Part shown: one piece after another, positions 1-12,229 of the stretch
Numbering within the stretch: the stretch's first letter is position 1
Layout: each line of letters begins with the position of its first letter
Program-made: the position numbers and the translations under genes
The notes under the pieces: generated by a model
Told to the model about the DNA's origin: nothing
Seen by the model: the letters and a program-made list of their open reading frames with translations, nothing else
The model's database searches: none
Assembly: GCA_001414345.1 (NCBI GenBank)
Contig: LLCB01000293.1
Coordinates: 1 to 64,000 of the forward strand
Origin: Hymenoscyphus infarciens
Lineage: Eukaryota > Ascomycota > Leotiomycetes > Helotiales > Helotiaceae
Length of the DNA: 64,000 bases
Reading direction: 5' to 3'

Positions 1-640
1 TTATATATAAATAGATATTTATATATAAAGAAAGCTTTATTTAAGTTATAATATACTTTACTTTAGTAGTAGTACTACGAAACTCTAGAGTAGTACTACT
101 AGAAATAGTCTTATTATATATAAATAGGTATTTATATATAAAGAAAGCTTTATTTAAAATATAAAATACTTTACTTTAGTAGTAGTACTACGAAACTCTA
201 GAGTAGTTCTACTAGAAATACTCTTATTATATATAAATAGATATTTATATATAAAGAAAGCTTTATTTATAATATAATATACTTTACTTTAGTAGTACTA
301 CTACGAAACTCTAGAGTAGTTACTATTAGAAATAGCCTTATTTATATATAAAGAAAGCTTTATTTATAATATAATATACTTTATATTAGTAGTACTACTA
401 GAAATACTCTTATTATATATAAAAAGTTATTTATATATAAAGAAAGCTTTATTTAAGTTCTAATATACTTTGCTTTAGTAGTAGTACTATAAAACTTTAG
501 AGTAGTACTACTAGAAATACTCTTATTATATATAAATAGATATTTATATATAGAAAAAGATATAATATACTTTACTTTAGTAGTTAAACTATAATTATCT
601 TTTATTAATTTTCAATTTATATAGTATATAAAGCTAAGAT
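1..640. repeat. AT-rich tandem minisatellite, about five degenerate units
   Basis: Units recur with the landmark AAAGAAAGCTTTATTT near positions 28, 139, 254, 350 and 438, so spacing falls from about 115 to about 88 bp. Each unit also holds a small dyad built on AGTAGTACTACT and a CTCTAGAG palindrome. The last partial unit decays by about 600, and 600-640 is plain AT-rich DNA. No coding potential was seen. The same unit was not noticed elsewhere in the window. Confidence 0.85.
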
Positions 641-867
641 TTTAGTTAAATTATAGTACTATTAGTATCTAGACTTAAAATGTAGAGAATACGTCTCCTG
701 TCTTTTAGAGTACGCCGCGTATACGTTAGGTGACTAAGTAGCTGTCTATACAGCCCCCGGTTCTACGGCGAGTCCTACGGCAGAGGTTCCGGCCCTATTA
801 TGCCTTGTCCGCGACTTATAACGTGGCCTAACAAAGCCTACAAGGGAAAGTAGGACACATGCCAGAG
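641..867. other. Orphan GC-rich stretch of unknown origin
   Basis: From about 680 the sequence turns abruptly GC- and CpG-rich (for example CCCCCGG, GGTTCCGGCCC) and stays so up to the start of the A-family core at about 868. It matches nothing at the equivalent place in the other A or B elements, where the core is preceded by a poly-T tract and an AT-rich arm. It has escaped most RIP, so it may be single-copy DNA or a recent junction. No open frame of note was seen. Confidence 0.5.
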
Positions 868-1864
868 GTGCTTCGACTTCGACGACTTCGACTTCGACGA
901 CTTCGACTTTGACATCTTCGACTTCGACACTTCACTTCGACAACGACGACGACGACGATAACTCTCTTTCGCCATTGTATTGTATTTGTTACTTGGCATC
1001 GGGCTGCTTATCGGCATTGTAATCTACGTTGTATTCGTTACGTTTGCTACCCTGGTTAATTCTACGTTGTTGAATAATAACCCTTCTTTTTCGACGATTT
1101 AGGCATATTTCACGGTTGGACTTTCGGCAGAGCGAATTAGAAGCCTTAGATTTGTTATCTACGTCATCGCTGTCGCTGTCGCTGTCGCTGTTGCTGTCGC
1201 TTTTATAGTACGTACTGTTTCTACCCTTACTTCCTGAACTGACGTACGTGCCTTATAGTTTCTGACTGACTGACTGACTGACCGACTGACTGACCGACTG
1301 ACTGATCTAACTAATTAAATCGAGGTATATATATAGGGATGACGTCATTTGGGTCGGTGGAACATTTAGTGGAATAATCGGTGGAATTGGTGGAATTGGT
1401 GGAATTGGTGGAATTGGTAGAAGCAGGACTTGGGCATTTAGGCATGTTGTATAAGAGTAGTGTAGCTACGTAATATACGCCTGATTACGTGATTTTAGTC
1501 TTTTTTTATATGTATTTGCTAGTGATTAGTTTTTAGTACTAATGTAACGCTACTCTAATACTAAGTTACTACTAGTTTAAGGCGGGTCTAGAATTAAGTT
1601 AAACTAGTGTCTGATACTGACTTAACTCACTGACCTGGTTTATGACCCGGTTTAACTCGTTGAAACGAGTCGGGTTTTACTGCTATGAATTATCTTAAGT
1701 CGGTTTTAAAGCATGTTTAACCTAGTTCTTAAATTATTTTAAACTGCTTTAATCTAGTTTATAAACTAGCTCGAACACGCTTCTGGAATCGGTCTAAATC
1801 ACCTTGAGTCGGGGTTAAACCTGATTCAACCCCGTCTCAAAACCCTCGCTAGTTGGCAGTAAAG
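868..1864 (+). mobile_element. A1: family A terminal-inverted-repeat element, left end missing
   Basis: The right end reads, in reverse complement, CTTTACTGCCAACTAGCGAG and is followed by TA (1865-1866). The core is well preserved: TCGAC/ACTTCG trinucleotide-rich start (868-960), GACT tetranucleotide run (about 1262-1305), intact TGACGTCA (1340-1347), and five TGGAATTGG-type units (about 1380-1425). The right arm (about 1500-1864) is the typical family A arm. The left arm and poly-T tract are absent; the core abuts the orphan GC-rich stretch. The element probably moved by a transposase supplied elsewhere, since no transposase frame is visible. Confidence 0.8.
1340..1347. promoter_or_regulatory. 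CRE-like palindrome TGACGTCA in the A1 core
   Basis: This perfect 8-bp CRE/ATF-type palindrome lies next to a TATATATA-type stretch (about 1326-1335). It occupies the same place in the other less-mutated cores. In strongly RIPed copies it decays to forms such as AACGTTAT. A promoter role is inferred from the motif pair only. Confidence 0.4.
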
Positions 1865-2890
1865 TATTTAACTAGTATAAGCCTTATCTTCTTAAACTAG
1901 ACTATCTCTTTCTATAGTACTCTTATTCTTATAAAGTATATAAGTATTGTCTTCTCTAAGCTAAAAGCTATTCTTTACTTATTTACTTACTTATTATATA
2001 CTTCTTAGACTGTCTTAAGTATTCTATAGTTTACTACTATACTTTTTAATATTATAAGTAGATTTATATTATCTATGAAGCCTATTATAATAAGCTTATT
2101 AATTCTTACTAGGTTCTTATATAGTGTTAAGACGAAGAGAATAAATAGTATTAGTAATAGTATCGATTCTTATAAGACACCTTATTTAAGGTCTCTTTTA
2201 TCTATTAATTATCTATTAAAGAATAGTATAGCTCTTTATCTAGAGAGGAAGCTCTCTATCTATATTACTATTTACTATAGAACCTCTTTCTCTCTTAATA
2301 TATAAAGTAGCTATATATAGTCTACTTAGTTAAAAGCTTCTACTATATCTAGTTAGGCTAGAGACGTATAGCTCTTATTTTCTTATATTATATATATACT
2401 CTCTATTACTATTCTAATTACTAGCTTTATATTTTAATACTTTTAGTTACTTATTTATAGCTTTAGTAGTATTACTGTTTTCTCTATAAGCTATATAAGC
2501 CTTTATACTTTTACTTTTTTAAGGATCTTATCTATAGTTAAGAGTAGTGCTATTAACTAGTAGGCTCTTATCTTACTTTACTTCTTAGTTATTTTACCTA
2601 GTTTTCTTAGTACTACTACTTTTATATAGTAGAAGTAGGATAGGAAGTGTTATAGATAGAAGCTTACTTCTACTGTTATAGTAAGTACTTTATAAAGTAG
2701 TTTATTATAAGCTTTTAAAAAGCTGTTTACTAGTATATTAAATCCTAGTACTTTCTATAATACTAATCTTATAGCTATCTTAATATACTTCTTAGTTATA
2801 TAAGTATTAGCTTATTAAGTACCTTCTAGAGAAGCTCTTAGTATTCTAGTCTCTATTAAAGATACTTAAGTAGTTAGCTATTAACTCTAG
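1865..2890 (-). pseudogene. LINE (Tad-like) reverse transcriptase fragment
   Basis: This piece is colinear with 9687-9791 joined to 11309-12230 of the larger LINE. Read on the minus strand it contains the reverse transcriptase metal-binding motif as FIDN (2068-2079), inside a context like GF-DDINLL; LINE RTs normally have FVDD or YADD. The second Asp has become Asn by a G-to-A change typical of RIP. Homology stops at about 2890, where Cop-gamma begins. The site where A3 is inserted in the other copy is empty here (TA at 1969-1970). Endonuclease and 3' parts are missing, so this is a dead fragment. Confidence 0.75.
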
Positions 2891-5464
2891 AAAAGTTCTC
2901 TAAATACTTTATACTATATCTAAAGCTAAAATTAAATAAGAAATCTAATAATACTAGTAATAATACTAGTACTAATACTAGTAGTAGTATTAATATAAAA
3001 AACAATAATAATAGTACTTTAAAAGTATTATATATAGCTATACTAAATACTTCTTATAAAGTATTTAAAATATCTAAAGTTATACTAGACTCTAGTACTA
3101 CTAAATATTATATATCTAATAAAAATTAGATTCTAAACTTTAAACCTATAAAAGGACTAACTATTAGTATAGTAGATAGTATTAAGCTACCTATACTAGG
3201 AGTTAATATAATACTAATAATAAGTTCTAATAATATTAAAATAAACTTATTAGAAGTAAATTATATCTTAGATATAACTACTACTCTAATTTTAACTAAA
3301 GCTCTTACTAAGAGTAGCTTTAATATTAGTATAGATAATAAGAATATATATATTTATAATAAGCTATTAGACGCGACTATAAACGTAAACTAGGAATATA
3401 ATACTTATTATCTTAATATTAATATAGATTATATAAAGCTTAAAAAAACGTTATATATTATAAAAATAAAAGAGCTTAATATTAACTTATTATATTAAAG
3501 ATTAAATTATATTAATATTAATATATTATTAAAAACTATATTACTTATTAAGAGATATACTATTAATTCTAATAGTAAGAAAGAACTAGATAATTATAAT
3601 ATTATTATAAAGGAAAGATAACTAAGAAAATAAGTTATATCTCTCTAAGTAATTATAACTTTAAGTCTTTAAAATACTTTAATATAGATATTCTAGGTCT
3701 ACTTAGAATTAAAAGGCTTTTAAATAAAATATATACTCTTATATATATATATTATAAAACTAGAGCTATATTTATATATACTATAAAGTATAAATTAGAA
3801 GCTTTTAATAAGTTAGTTAAAATAAATAACTTATTAAAAAATTAGTTTAATAAAAGTATTAAAAGTCTATACTTAGATAATATTAAGGAATTTAAGTCTA
3901 ATAAGTAGTATACTTATATTAAAGACTAAGGTAAAATATATAACTATACTAGTTTATATAGTCTTAAGTAGAACGGTATTATAGAAAGACTTAATTAATA
4001 TTTAATAGAATATATAATTACTATATATTTAGAGAAATCTATACTACTTTATCTTTAGCTTTATATAGCTTATTCTATTATATATATAAAGAATTAAGTA
4101 TATAATAGTGTTATAAAATCTATATTATATAAGAATATATTTAGTATAAGTCTAGATATATTATATATAAGTACTCTTAAATCTCTTTATTATACTTTAA
4201 TATTAAAAGAAATAAGAACTAAAAATACTAAAAGAAAACTAGCTAATAAGTTATATAAAGGAATATTAGTAGGCTAGGAGTTCTCTAATAACTTCCTTAT
4301 ATATATACTAGAACTTAGAAAAGTTATTAATATAAGAGATATTATAATAAAAGAAGACTTTATATATAAAGACGAATTTATTATAAAAGAAAATTACTCT
4401 ATACTCTTAAAAGAAGAGTCTATAGATTAGGATTATCTATAAGAAATAACTAGTTATATAAATATATATATAAAAAGTAATAGTTTTACTCTTATAAAAT
4501 ATAAAGAGTTAAGTAATAATAATAATAATAACTTAAATAATAAAATATATATAGATAATATTAATAAATTAGAATAAGATAAATTAGAATAAGATAATAT
4601 TATAAGATTAGGTTCTAATATAAACTTTAGACTAAGAGGTAGATATATTAATTCTATAAAAAGAGATATAGATATATTAGAAATTAATAAGCTTTAAGCT
4701 TTAATAGTTATATATTACTATATATTACTTACTTATTTAAACTTTAAAATAGAAGGTAATAGTACTAAAAAGGTTATTATTAATAAAATATCTAATACTA
4801 CTATTCTAAAGCTTAAAAGCTATAAAGAAGCTATAAGTAATATTAATTCTTATAAAGACTATTAGATTAAATCTATATAAAAGGAATTAAATACTCTTAT
4901 AAGTAATAAAACTTAGAATATTATTACTAATAGTAATACTAGTAAAGATACTAAGCTTATTAAAATAAAATAGATTTATAAACTAAAAGAATCTAATAGT
5001 ATAATAGAATTTAAATTATAATTTATAGCTAAAGGTTTTAAATAGTTATATAAAAGAGACTATATAGACTCTTTTATAAGAGTTATTAAGTAAATAAGCT
5101 AGAAAGTCTTATTTACTCTAGTACTATTATATAACTTTATAATATAGAAAATCGATATAGTTTTAGCTTTTATATAAGAGGATATAGATACTAGTATAAA
5201 AAGACTAAATATTACTCTTTTAGAAGGAATAAATAAATATTTATATATTTCTAAGTTATATAATAATATATTAAAAAACATAAAAAACCCTTTTAACTAA
5301 ATTATATATTTAGAACTTTTAAAAGCTTTTTATAGATTAAAATAATTAGCTAGAATCTAGTTTATTATACTAGTTACTATACTTTTATAACTAGGCTTTA
5401 AAGTACTAAGTACTAATTTATATATATATATAAATTACTCTATTAGTATATATATATATATATA
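2891..5464 (+). pseudogene. Cop-gamma copia polyprotein, segment 1 (protease, integrase, start of RT)
   Basis: Three-frame reading gives successive Ty1/copia landmarks despite many stops. There is a protease-like ILDSSTTKYYIS (about 3086-3121), integrase C-terminal-half sequence with NGIIERLNQYL (about 3972-4005), the RT N-terminal region (about 5000-5190) and an LKAFYRLK motif near 5320-5345, the copia 'ALYGLKQ' landmark. The gag region and 5' LTR are absent and the left edge abuts LINE sequence at about 2890. It is interrupted at 5463-5464 by element A2 and resumes at 15880. This is the most degraded copia family here, consistent with it being the oldest layer. Confidence 0.8.
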
Positions 5465-6336
5465 CTTATATACTCTCTATTAGGGTTTTAAGCTAGTATT
5501 AACTTAGACTTAATACTAGTTTAATACTAGTTTAAGATATTAGTTATTTCTTAAAGTAGTTCTAATATGTTTTATAAAATAATTTAAAGTAATTTAAGCT
5601 AATTTATAAAATAATTTTAAGTATAAACTTAATTTATAAAATAATTTAAAGTAATTTAAGCTAATTTATAAAATGATTTAAAGTAAGAAACTAATTTATA
5701 AAACGATTTAAAATAATTTAACTTAATTTATTAAATAATTTAAGCTAATTTATAAAATAATTTAAAATAAGAAACTAATTTATAGAATAATTTAAGGTAA
5801 TTTAAGCTACTTTATAAAATAATTTAAAGTAAGAAACTAATTTATAAAATGATTTAAGGTAATTTAATCTAATTTATAAAATAATTTAAAATTATAAACT
5901 AACTTATAATTTAGCTTTTAACTTAGTTTAAAAAATATATCTAAAAAAAAGTATTTAGAAAGAAAAATAAGTTTAAAGAGAGTGTTTTTTTTTTAAAAAG
6001 TGATTTAAGTAACTTTTTATATATTAACTTTAATTAGTAAGTATATATTAATAATCTTTAGAATTAGAGTTATAAGTATATAAAAGATAGAAGTTATATA
6101 ACTAAAGTAGGTTATATAGTAGAGTATAGCTTTTATACTAGGGTTACTCTTACTAAATATAGTATACTATATATAACTAGTTATATAACTACTAAGACCT
6201 ACTATATAGGCTACTTCTATCTTTAACTTTAACTTTAATATTTTTAACTTTATTACTTTACTTTAATAATAATAATAATAATAATAATAACTATCTATTA
6301 CTATTATATTATATTTCTTACTTAGTATTAGTATTA

Positions 6337-7162
6337 TTATTATTATTCTTATACTATATAGGCTATAGGCTAAGCTCTAAGAGTAAGTAGTATATCTTCT
6401 ATTCTAGTTTATATAGCCTTTTAGCTTATTCTTCTTTATCTCTTAAGCTTTCTTATAAGTACTATTCTTCTTTTCTTTAATTCCTACTATTATTTATTTA
6501 AAGCTTATTTCTCTAACTTAGTAATATAGTAGAGAGGTATAGTAGGTTAGTATATTTAACCTACTAAGGTATATATTAGTAGTATAGAAGGTGTATTTAC
6601 TTTTAAAATTATTAGAGCTAAGGTCTTACCTTTTAACGTACTTTAGCTTTCTTCTCCTATTTCTCCTTTTCTTTTACTTCTTTCTTACTCTCTTCTCTTT
6701 TTTTAAGTACTTCTAGTACTAGCTTATACTTCTAGAGTCTTTCTAGCCTAAGTAGCTAAGTAGTTACTCTTAGTACTAGTTTCTTATCTACTAGTACCTC
6801 TCTTAGCTTTTATAGATCTCTAATCCTCTTTTTTAGAGCTCTTATAAGTATATGTCTTTTTTATAAAATGTTCTAGTAAAATAGGACTAAGTATCTTACT
6901 ATCTCTCTACTACTTATATAAATATACTATAGTATAACCTAGTTTAGTACTCTTCTTATAGAGAGAAAGGCGTTTAGTTTTATTACCTCTATTTATACTT
7001 AGATAAGTAGTAAGCTCTTTACTTTAATAAGCTTCTTATAAACCTTTTATAGCTCTTACTTATCTAGGTCTACTTTATCTAATACTTTTATATATTATAT
7101 TAGGTTCCTCTTTTAAGTTCTTCTCTTTTAAGTCTTTAGATAGTTCTTCTATTTTATAAGTA
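6337..7162 (-). pseudogene. LINE 3' terminal part
   Basis: This is the LINE remainder between B1 and the 3' duplication. It is AT-rich, with a strongly pyrimidine-biased plus strand (purine-rich in sense). I could not assign an RNase H or zinc-finger domain. It ends in a (TTA)n-like tail at 6337-6350. Confidence 0.5.
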
Positions 7163-9106
7163 TTATACTATTAAACTACTATTTACTTAATACTAATTTA
7201 ACTCTAATTTAATTTTAATTTAACTCTAATTTAAATTAAAGATAATCTAAGATTAGATTAGTATTAGAGTAGTTCTATTAGTTTAGAACTAATTTAGAAC
7301 TGATTTAAACCCGGTTTAGAACTAGTTTAGAACTAGTTTAGAACTAGTTTAGAGAGGTTCTACTAGTTTAGAGCTAAGTTAGAACTAGTTCTAAACTAGT
7401 TTTAAAAGGTTCTACTAGTTTAGAGCTAGTTTAGAACTAATTTAGAGCTAGGTCTAAAAGAGAGCTAAATTAGTTTTTTAATTTATAATACCTTAAATAT
7501 ATCTAATCTAGAGTTAACTTTATATAAATAGTTCTAAACTAGTTTAAAACTAGTTTAAAACTAGTTTAGAACTAGTTTAGAATAAGGTTAAAGCTAGTTT
7601 TAAGCTAGTACTAAAAAAGAAAAAGAGCTTAAAAAAGAGCTTAAAAAAAGGACTTAAATTTAAAATCATATAATTAAATATATATTATATAACTATACTA
7701 CTCTTATATAATATACCTAAATACCTAGGTTCTACTTCTACTAATTCTACTAATTCTACTAATTCTACTAATTATTCTACTAATTAATCTACTAATTATT
7801 CTACTAACCTAAATAACGTTATCTTTATATATATATCTTAATATAGTTAGTTTAATTAGTTAGTTAGTTAATTAGTTAGTTAGTTAGAAACTATAAGATA
7901 TATATATTAGTTTAAGAAGTAAAAGTAGAAATAGTATATACTATAAAAGTAATAGTAATAGTAATAGTAATAACGTAGATAATAAATCTAAAGCTTTTAA
8001 TTTACTTTACTAAAAGTCTAACTATAAAATATATCTAAATTATTAAAAAAGAAGAGTTATTATTTAATAATATAGAATTAACTAGAGTAGTAAACGTAAT
8101 AAATATAATATAGATTATAATACTAATAAGTAATCTAATACTAAGTAGTAAATATAATATAATAGTAATAAAGAGTTATTATCGTTATTATCGTTGTCGT
8201 CGTCGTCGTTGTTATTAAAGTAAAATATTAATATTAAAGTATTAAAGTTAAAGTATTAAAATATTAAAGTTAAAGTTAAAGGTAAAAGTAGCTTATATAC
8301 TTATAAGTCTTAGTAGTTATATAGCTAGTTAGACGTAGTATACTATGTTTAGTAAGAGCGACCCTAGTATAAAAGCCACGCTTTACTATATAACCTACTT
8401 TAGTTATATAACTTTTATTTTTATATATACTTATAGCTCTAATTATAAGGATTATTAATATATAATTACTAAGTAAAGTTAATATATAAAAAGTCGCTTA
8501 AATCGCTTTTAAAAAAAAAAACACTTTCTTTAAACTTTTTATTTTTTCTTCTAAGTACTTTTTAAGTATTAATATACTACTAAGATATAACTAGTATATA
8601 CTAAAGCTAGTATTAGTTATAATAGAATAGTATAAACTACTTAGAACTACTTAGAACTACTCTAAGCCTCTCTAAACTATAGCTAGCTATAGCTCTAATT
8701 AATTTAATAATTTAGAATAGGTTTAGAACCTCTCTAAATAGGATTAGAATCTTAAAACCTCTTTAAACTATAGCTAGCTATAGCTCTAATTAATTTAATA
8801 ATTTAGAATAAGTTTAGAACCTCTCTAAATAGGTTTAGAATCTTAGAACCTCTCTAAATAGGTTCTAAACCTCTTTAAATAAGATTAGAACTTTAGAACC
8901 TCTCTAAATATAATTAGAACCTTTCTAAATAGAATTAGAACCTTAAAACCTTTTTAAATATAATTAAAACCTCTCTAAATAGAATTAGAACCTTAAAACC
9001 TCTTTAAATAAGATTAGATACTATATTAACTCTTACTTAAGCTATTAAAATCGATTTAATACTAATTTAAACTAGTATTAAGTAAAAGTAAGTAAGTATA
9101 TATATA
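7163..9106 (-). mobile_element. B1: family B element inside the LINE
   Basis: TA flanks both sides (7161-7162 and 9107-9108). The left end TTATACTATTAAACTACT is the family B end CTATACTGCCGAACCGC after C-to-T changes. The right end is the tract with AGTAAAAGTAAGTAAG. Arms hold the ACTAGTTTAGAAC-type array (7280-7600) and the GAACCTCTCTAAATAGG array (8640-9010). The shared core sits between in reverse orientation (about 7665-8410): nine-base AATTCTACT units at 7735-7805, a GTTA tetranucleotide run at about 7857-7890, and an AGTCG/AAGTTAAAG-rich end. It is heavily RIPed. Confidence 0.85.
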
Positions 9107-9108
9107 TA

Positions 9109-9791
9109 GTATTATACTTAAATCCTACTCCTTCTACTCTTTACTTCTCTTCTTACTTTTACCTTACTTTTTATAAGTATAGTATTACCTTCTCTACCTT
9201 TGTTAGTCTACCTCTCCTTCTCCTCTTTAGCTACGTTATTATATATCTATAAGTATTCTAGATTAGTTCCTCTAACTTAGATCTTTAGAACTTTCTCTTA
9301 AAAGTAGCTACTTATAAGTTAAGATATAGGTTAATTAGTATATAGTCTACTTTAACTTCTAGGTTTTAAACTAGAGTAGCTTTATATACCTTTATTACTA
9401 CTTATAAGTATCTTAATTACTTAGTATTATATAGAGAAACTTCTTACTATTCCCTTTATATTCTCTTCTTTTAGTATAGTATAATACTATATTAACGCCT
9501 TATATACTATTATACTTCTTATTACTACTATATATATCTACCTTACTTAGTAGTAGTCTACTCTCTATATTTTTCTAGTAAGCTTTATAAGTATAAAGGT
9601 CTATATTATAAGCTTTTTCTAAACTCTTTCTTAGTATACTTTCTAGTTTAGTTTCCTATTAAGCTCTACTCCTAAGAACCTTATATATTTAACTAGTATA
9701 AGCCTTATCTCTTTAAACTAGACTATCTTCTTCTATAATACTCTTATTCTTATAAAGTATATAAGTACCGTCTTCTCTAAGCTAAAAGCTA
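9109..9791 (-). pseudogene. LINE reverse transcriptase C-terminal part
   Basis: Continuing the minus-strand frame across A3, translation gives IRFLGVELN (about 9650-9690), matching the 'RVLGVWLD' thumb-region landmark of Tad1-like LINEs, followed by a thumb/linker pattern toward 9109. The reading is broken by RIP stops but has few indels. B1 interrupts further downstream at 9107; the LINE then continues at 6337-7162. Confidence 0.65.
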
Positions 9792-10398
9792 CTTATATAC
9801 CCTCTACTAGGGTTTTAAGTTAGTATTAACTTAGACTTAATACTAGTTTAATACTAGTTTAAGATATTAGTTATTTCTTAAAATAGCTCTAATACGTTTT
9901 ATAAAATAATTTAAGGTAATTTAAGCTAATTTATAAAATAATTTAAAGTAAAGAACTAATTTATAAAATAATTTAAAGTAATTTAATATAATTTATAAAA
10001 TAATTTAAAATTAAAAACTAACTTATAATCTAGCTCTTAACTTAGTTTAAAAAATATATCTAAAATAAAGTACTTAAAAGAAAAAATAAAAAGTCTAAAA
10101 AGAGTATTTTTTTTTTAAAAAGTAATTTAAAAGACTTTTTATATATTAACTTTAATTAGTAATTATATATTAATAATCCTTATAATTAGAGCTACTAGTA
10201 TATAAGTTTTTAATATATTATATAACTAAAGTAGGTTATATAGTAAGACGTAGCTTTTATATTAGAGTTACTCTTACTAAATATAGTATACTATATATAA
10301 CTAGCTATATAACTGCTAAGACCTAGTATATAAGCTACTCCTACCTTTAACTTCGACTTCTACTTTAACTTTAATATCTTTAACTTTAATACTTTACT

Positions 10399-10436
<38 letters not shown>

Positions 10437-10722
10437 TCTCTTTTACTATTATATTATATTTATTACTTAGTATTAAGCTACTTATTAATATTATAATCTA
10501 TATTATATTTATTATATTTACTACTCTAATTAATTCTATATTATTAAATAATAACTTTTCTTTTTTAATAATTTAAATATAATTTATAGTTAGACTTTTA
10601 ATAGAGTAAATTAAAAGCCTTAGATTTATTATCTATATTATTACTATTATTATTACTATTACTTTTATAGTATATACTATTTTTATTTTACTTCTTAAAC
10701 TAATATATATACCTTATAGTTT

Positions 10723-10758
<36 letters not shown>

Positions 10759-11306
10759 TCTAATGAATTAAATTAAGATATATATATAGAGATAATATTA
10801 TTTAAGTTAGTAGAATATTTAATAGAATAATTAGTAGAATTAGTAGAATTAGTAGAATTAGTAGAATTAGTAGAATTAGTAGAATTAGTAAAAACAGAAC
10901 TCGAGTATTTAATAAACTAGAGTATATTATATAAGAGTAGTATAGCTATGTAATATATACCTAGTTATATGATTCTAGTCTTTTTTTATATTCGCTAGTA
11001 ATTTTTTTAGTACTAATTTAAAGCTACTCTAATACTAAGTTACTACTAGTTTAAGGTAGATCTAATATAAACTTAACTTACCTAACCTAGTTTATAACTT
11101 AGTTTAACTTACTAAAATAAGTTAGGTTTTACTACTATAAATCATCTTAAGTTAGTTTTAAAGCCTATTAAACCTAGTTCTTAAATTATTTTAAACTACT
11201 TTAATTTATTTTATAAACTAGCTTAAATATACTTCTAGAATTAGTCTAAATTACCTCTAAACCTAATTTAACCTTAACTTAAAACCCTTATAAGTTAATA
11301 ATAAAG
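9792..11306 (+). mobile_element. A3: complete family A element with a mapped empty site
   Basis: TA duplications lie at 9790-9791 and 11307-11308. The left end is CTTATATACCCTCTACTAG and the right end finishes AATAATAAAG. The other LINE copy shows the same site unoccupied: AAGCTAAAAGC-TA-TTCTTTAC with TA at 1969-1970. At 1515 bp, A3 defines the full family A structure: left arm (9792-10090), poly-T tract (about 10107), core (about 10215-10975), right arm (10980-11306). No transposase frame is present. Confidence 0.92.
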
Positions 11307-11308
11307 TA

Positions 11309-12229
11309 TCTCTTTCTTATTTACCTACTTATTATATACTTTTTAAGCTATTTTAAGTATTCTATAGTTTACTACTATACTTTTTAATATTATAAGTAGA
11401 TTTATATTATCTATAAAACCTATTATAATAAGCCTATTAGTTCTTATTAGATTCTTATATAGTATTAAGATAAAGAGAATAAATAGTATTAGTAATAGTA
11501 CTAATCTTTATAAAACATCTTATTTAAAGTCTCTTTTATCTACTAATTGTCTATTAAAGAATAGTATAGCTCTTTATCTAAAAAGGAAGCTCTTTATCTA
11601 TATTACTACTTACTATAAAACCTTCTTCTCTCTTAATATATAAAGTAGCTATATATAGTTTACTTAGTTAAAAGCTTCTACTATATCTAGTTAAGCTAGA
11701 GATATATAGCTCTTATTTTCCTATACTATATATATACTCTCTATTACTATTCTAATTACTAGCTTTATATTTTAGTACTTCTTATTACCTATTTATAGTC
11801 TTAGTAGTATTACTATTTCCTCTATAAGCTATATAAGCTTTTATACTATTACTTTTTTAAGAATCTTACTTATAGTTAAGAATAACACTATTAGCTAGTA
11901 AGCCTCTATCTTACTCTACTTCTTAGTTATTTTACCTAGTTTTCTTAATACTACTACTTTTATATAATAGAAGTAAGATAGGAAGTACTATAAGTAGAAG
12001 CTTACTTCTACTATTATAGTAAGTACTTTATAAAGTAGTTTATTATAAGCTTTTAAGAAGTTATTTACTAGTATATTAAATCCTAGTACTTTCTATAATA
12101 CTAATCTTATAACTATCTTAATATACTTCTTAGTTATATATTAGCTTACTAAGTACTTTCTAGAGAAGCTTTTAGTATTCTAGTCTCTATTAAGAACACT
12201 TAAGTAGTTAACTATTAACTCTAGAAAGA
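11309..12229 (-). pseudogene. LINE reverse transcriptase, palm region
   Basis: The minus-strand frame contains the RT catalytic motif as FIDN (11407-11418), preceded by GL(I)IIG and followed by NLL, the arrangement of fungal Tad1-clade RTs (FVDDINLL). The catalytic Asp pair is broken to Asp-Asn. The frame continues beyond A3 at 9109-9791. The stretch is colinear with 1970-2890, which helps date both copies. RT would copy element RNA at a nicked target; this copy cannot be active. Confidence 0.75.

Noticed and set aside
1..640. CRISPR-like array
   Set aside because: Units are adjacent degenerate tandem copies without unique spacers, in a eukaryotic context.
1262..1305. Telomere-type repeat (GACT/GACC tetranucleotides)
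   Set aside because: The unit is not TTAGGG-like and the run is internal to every A/B core.
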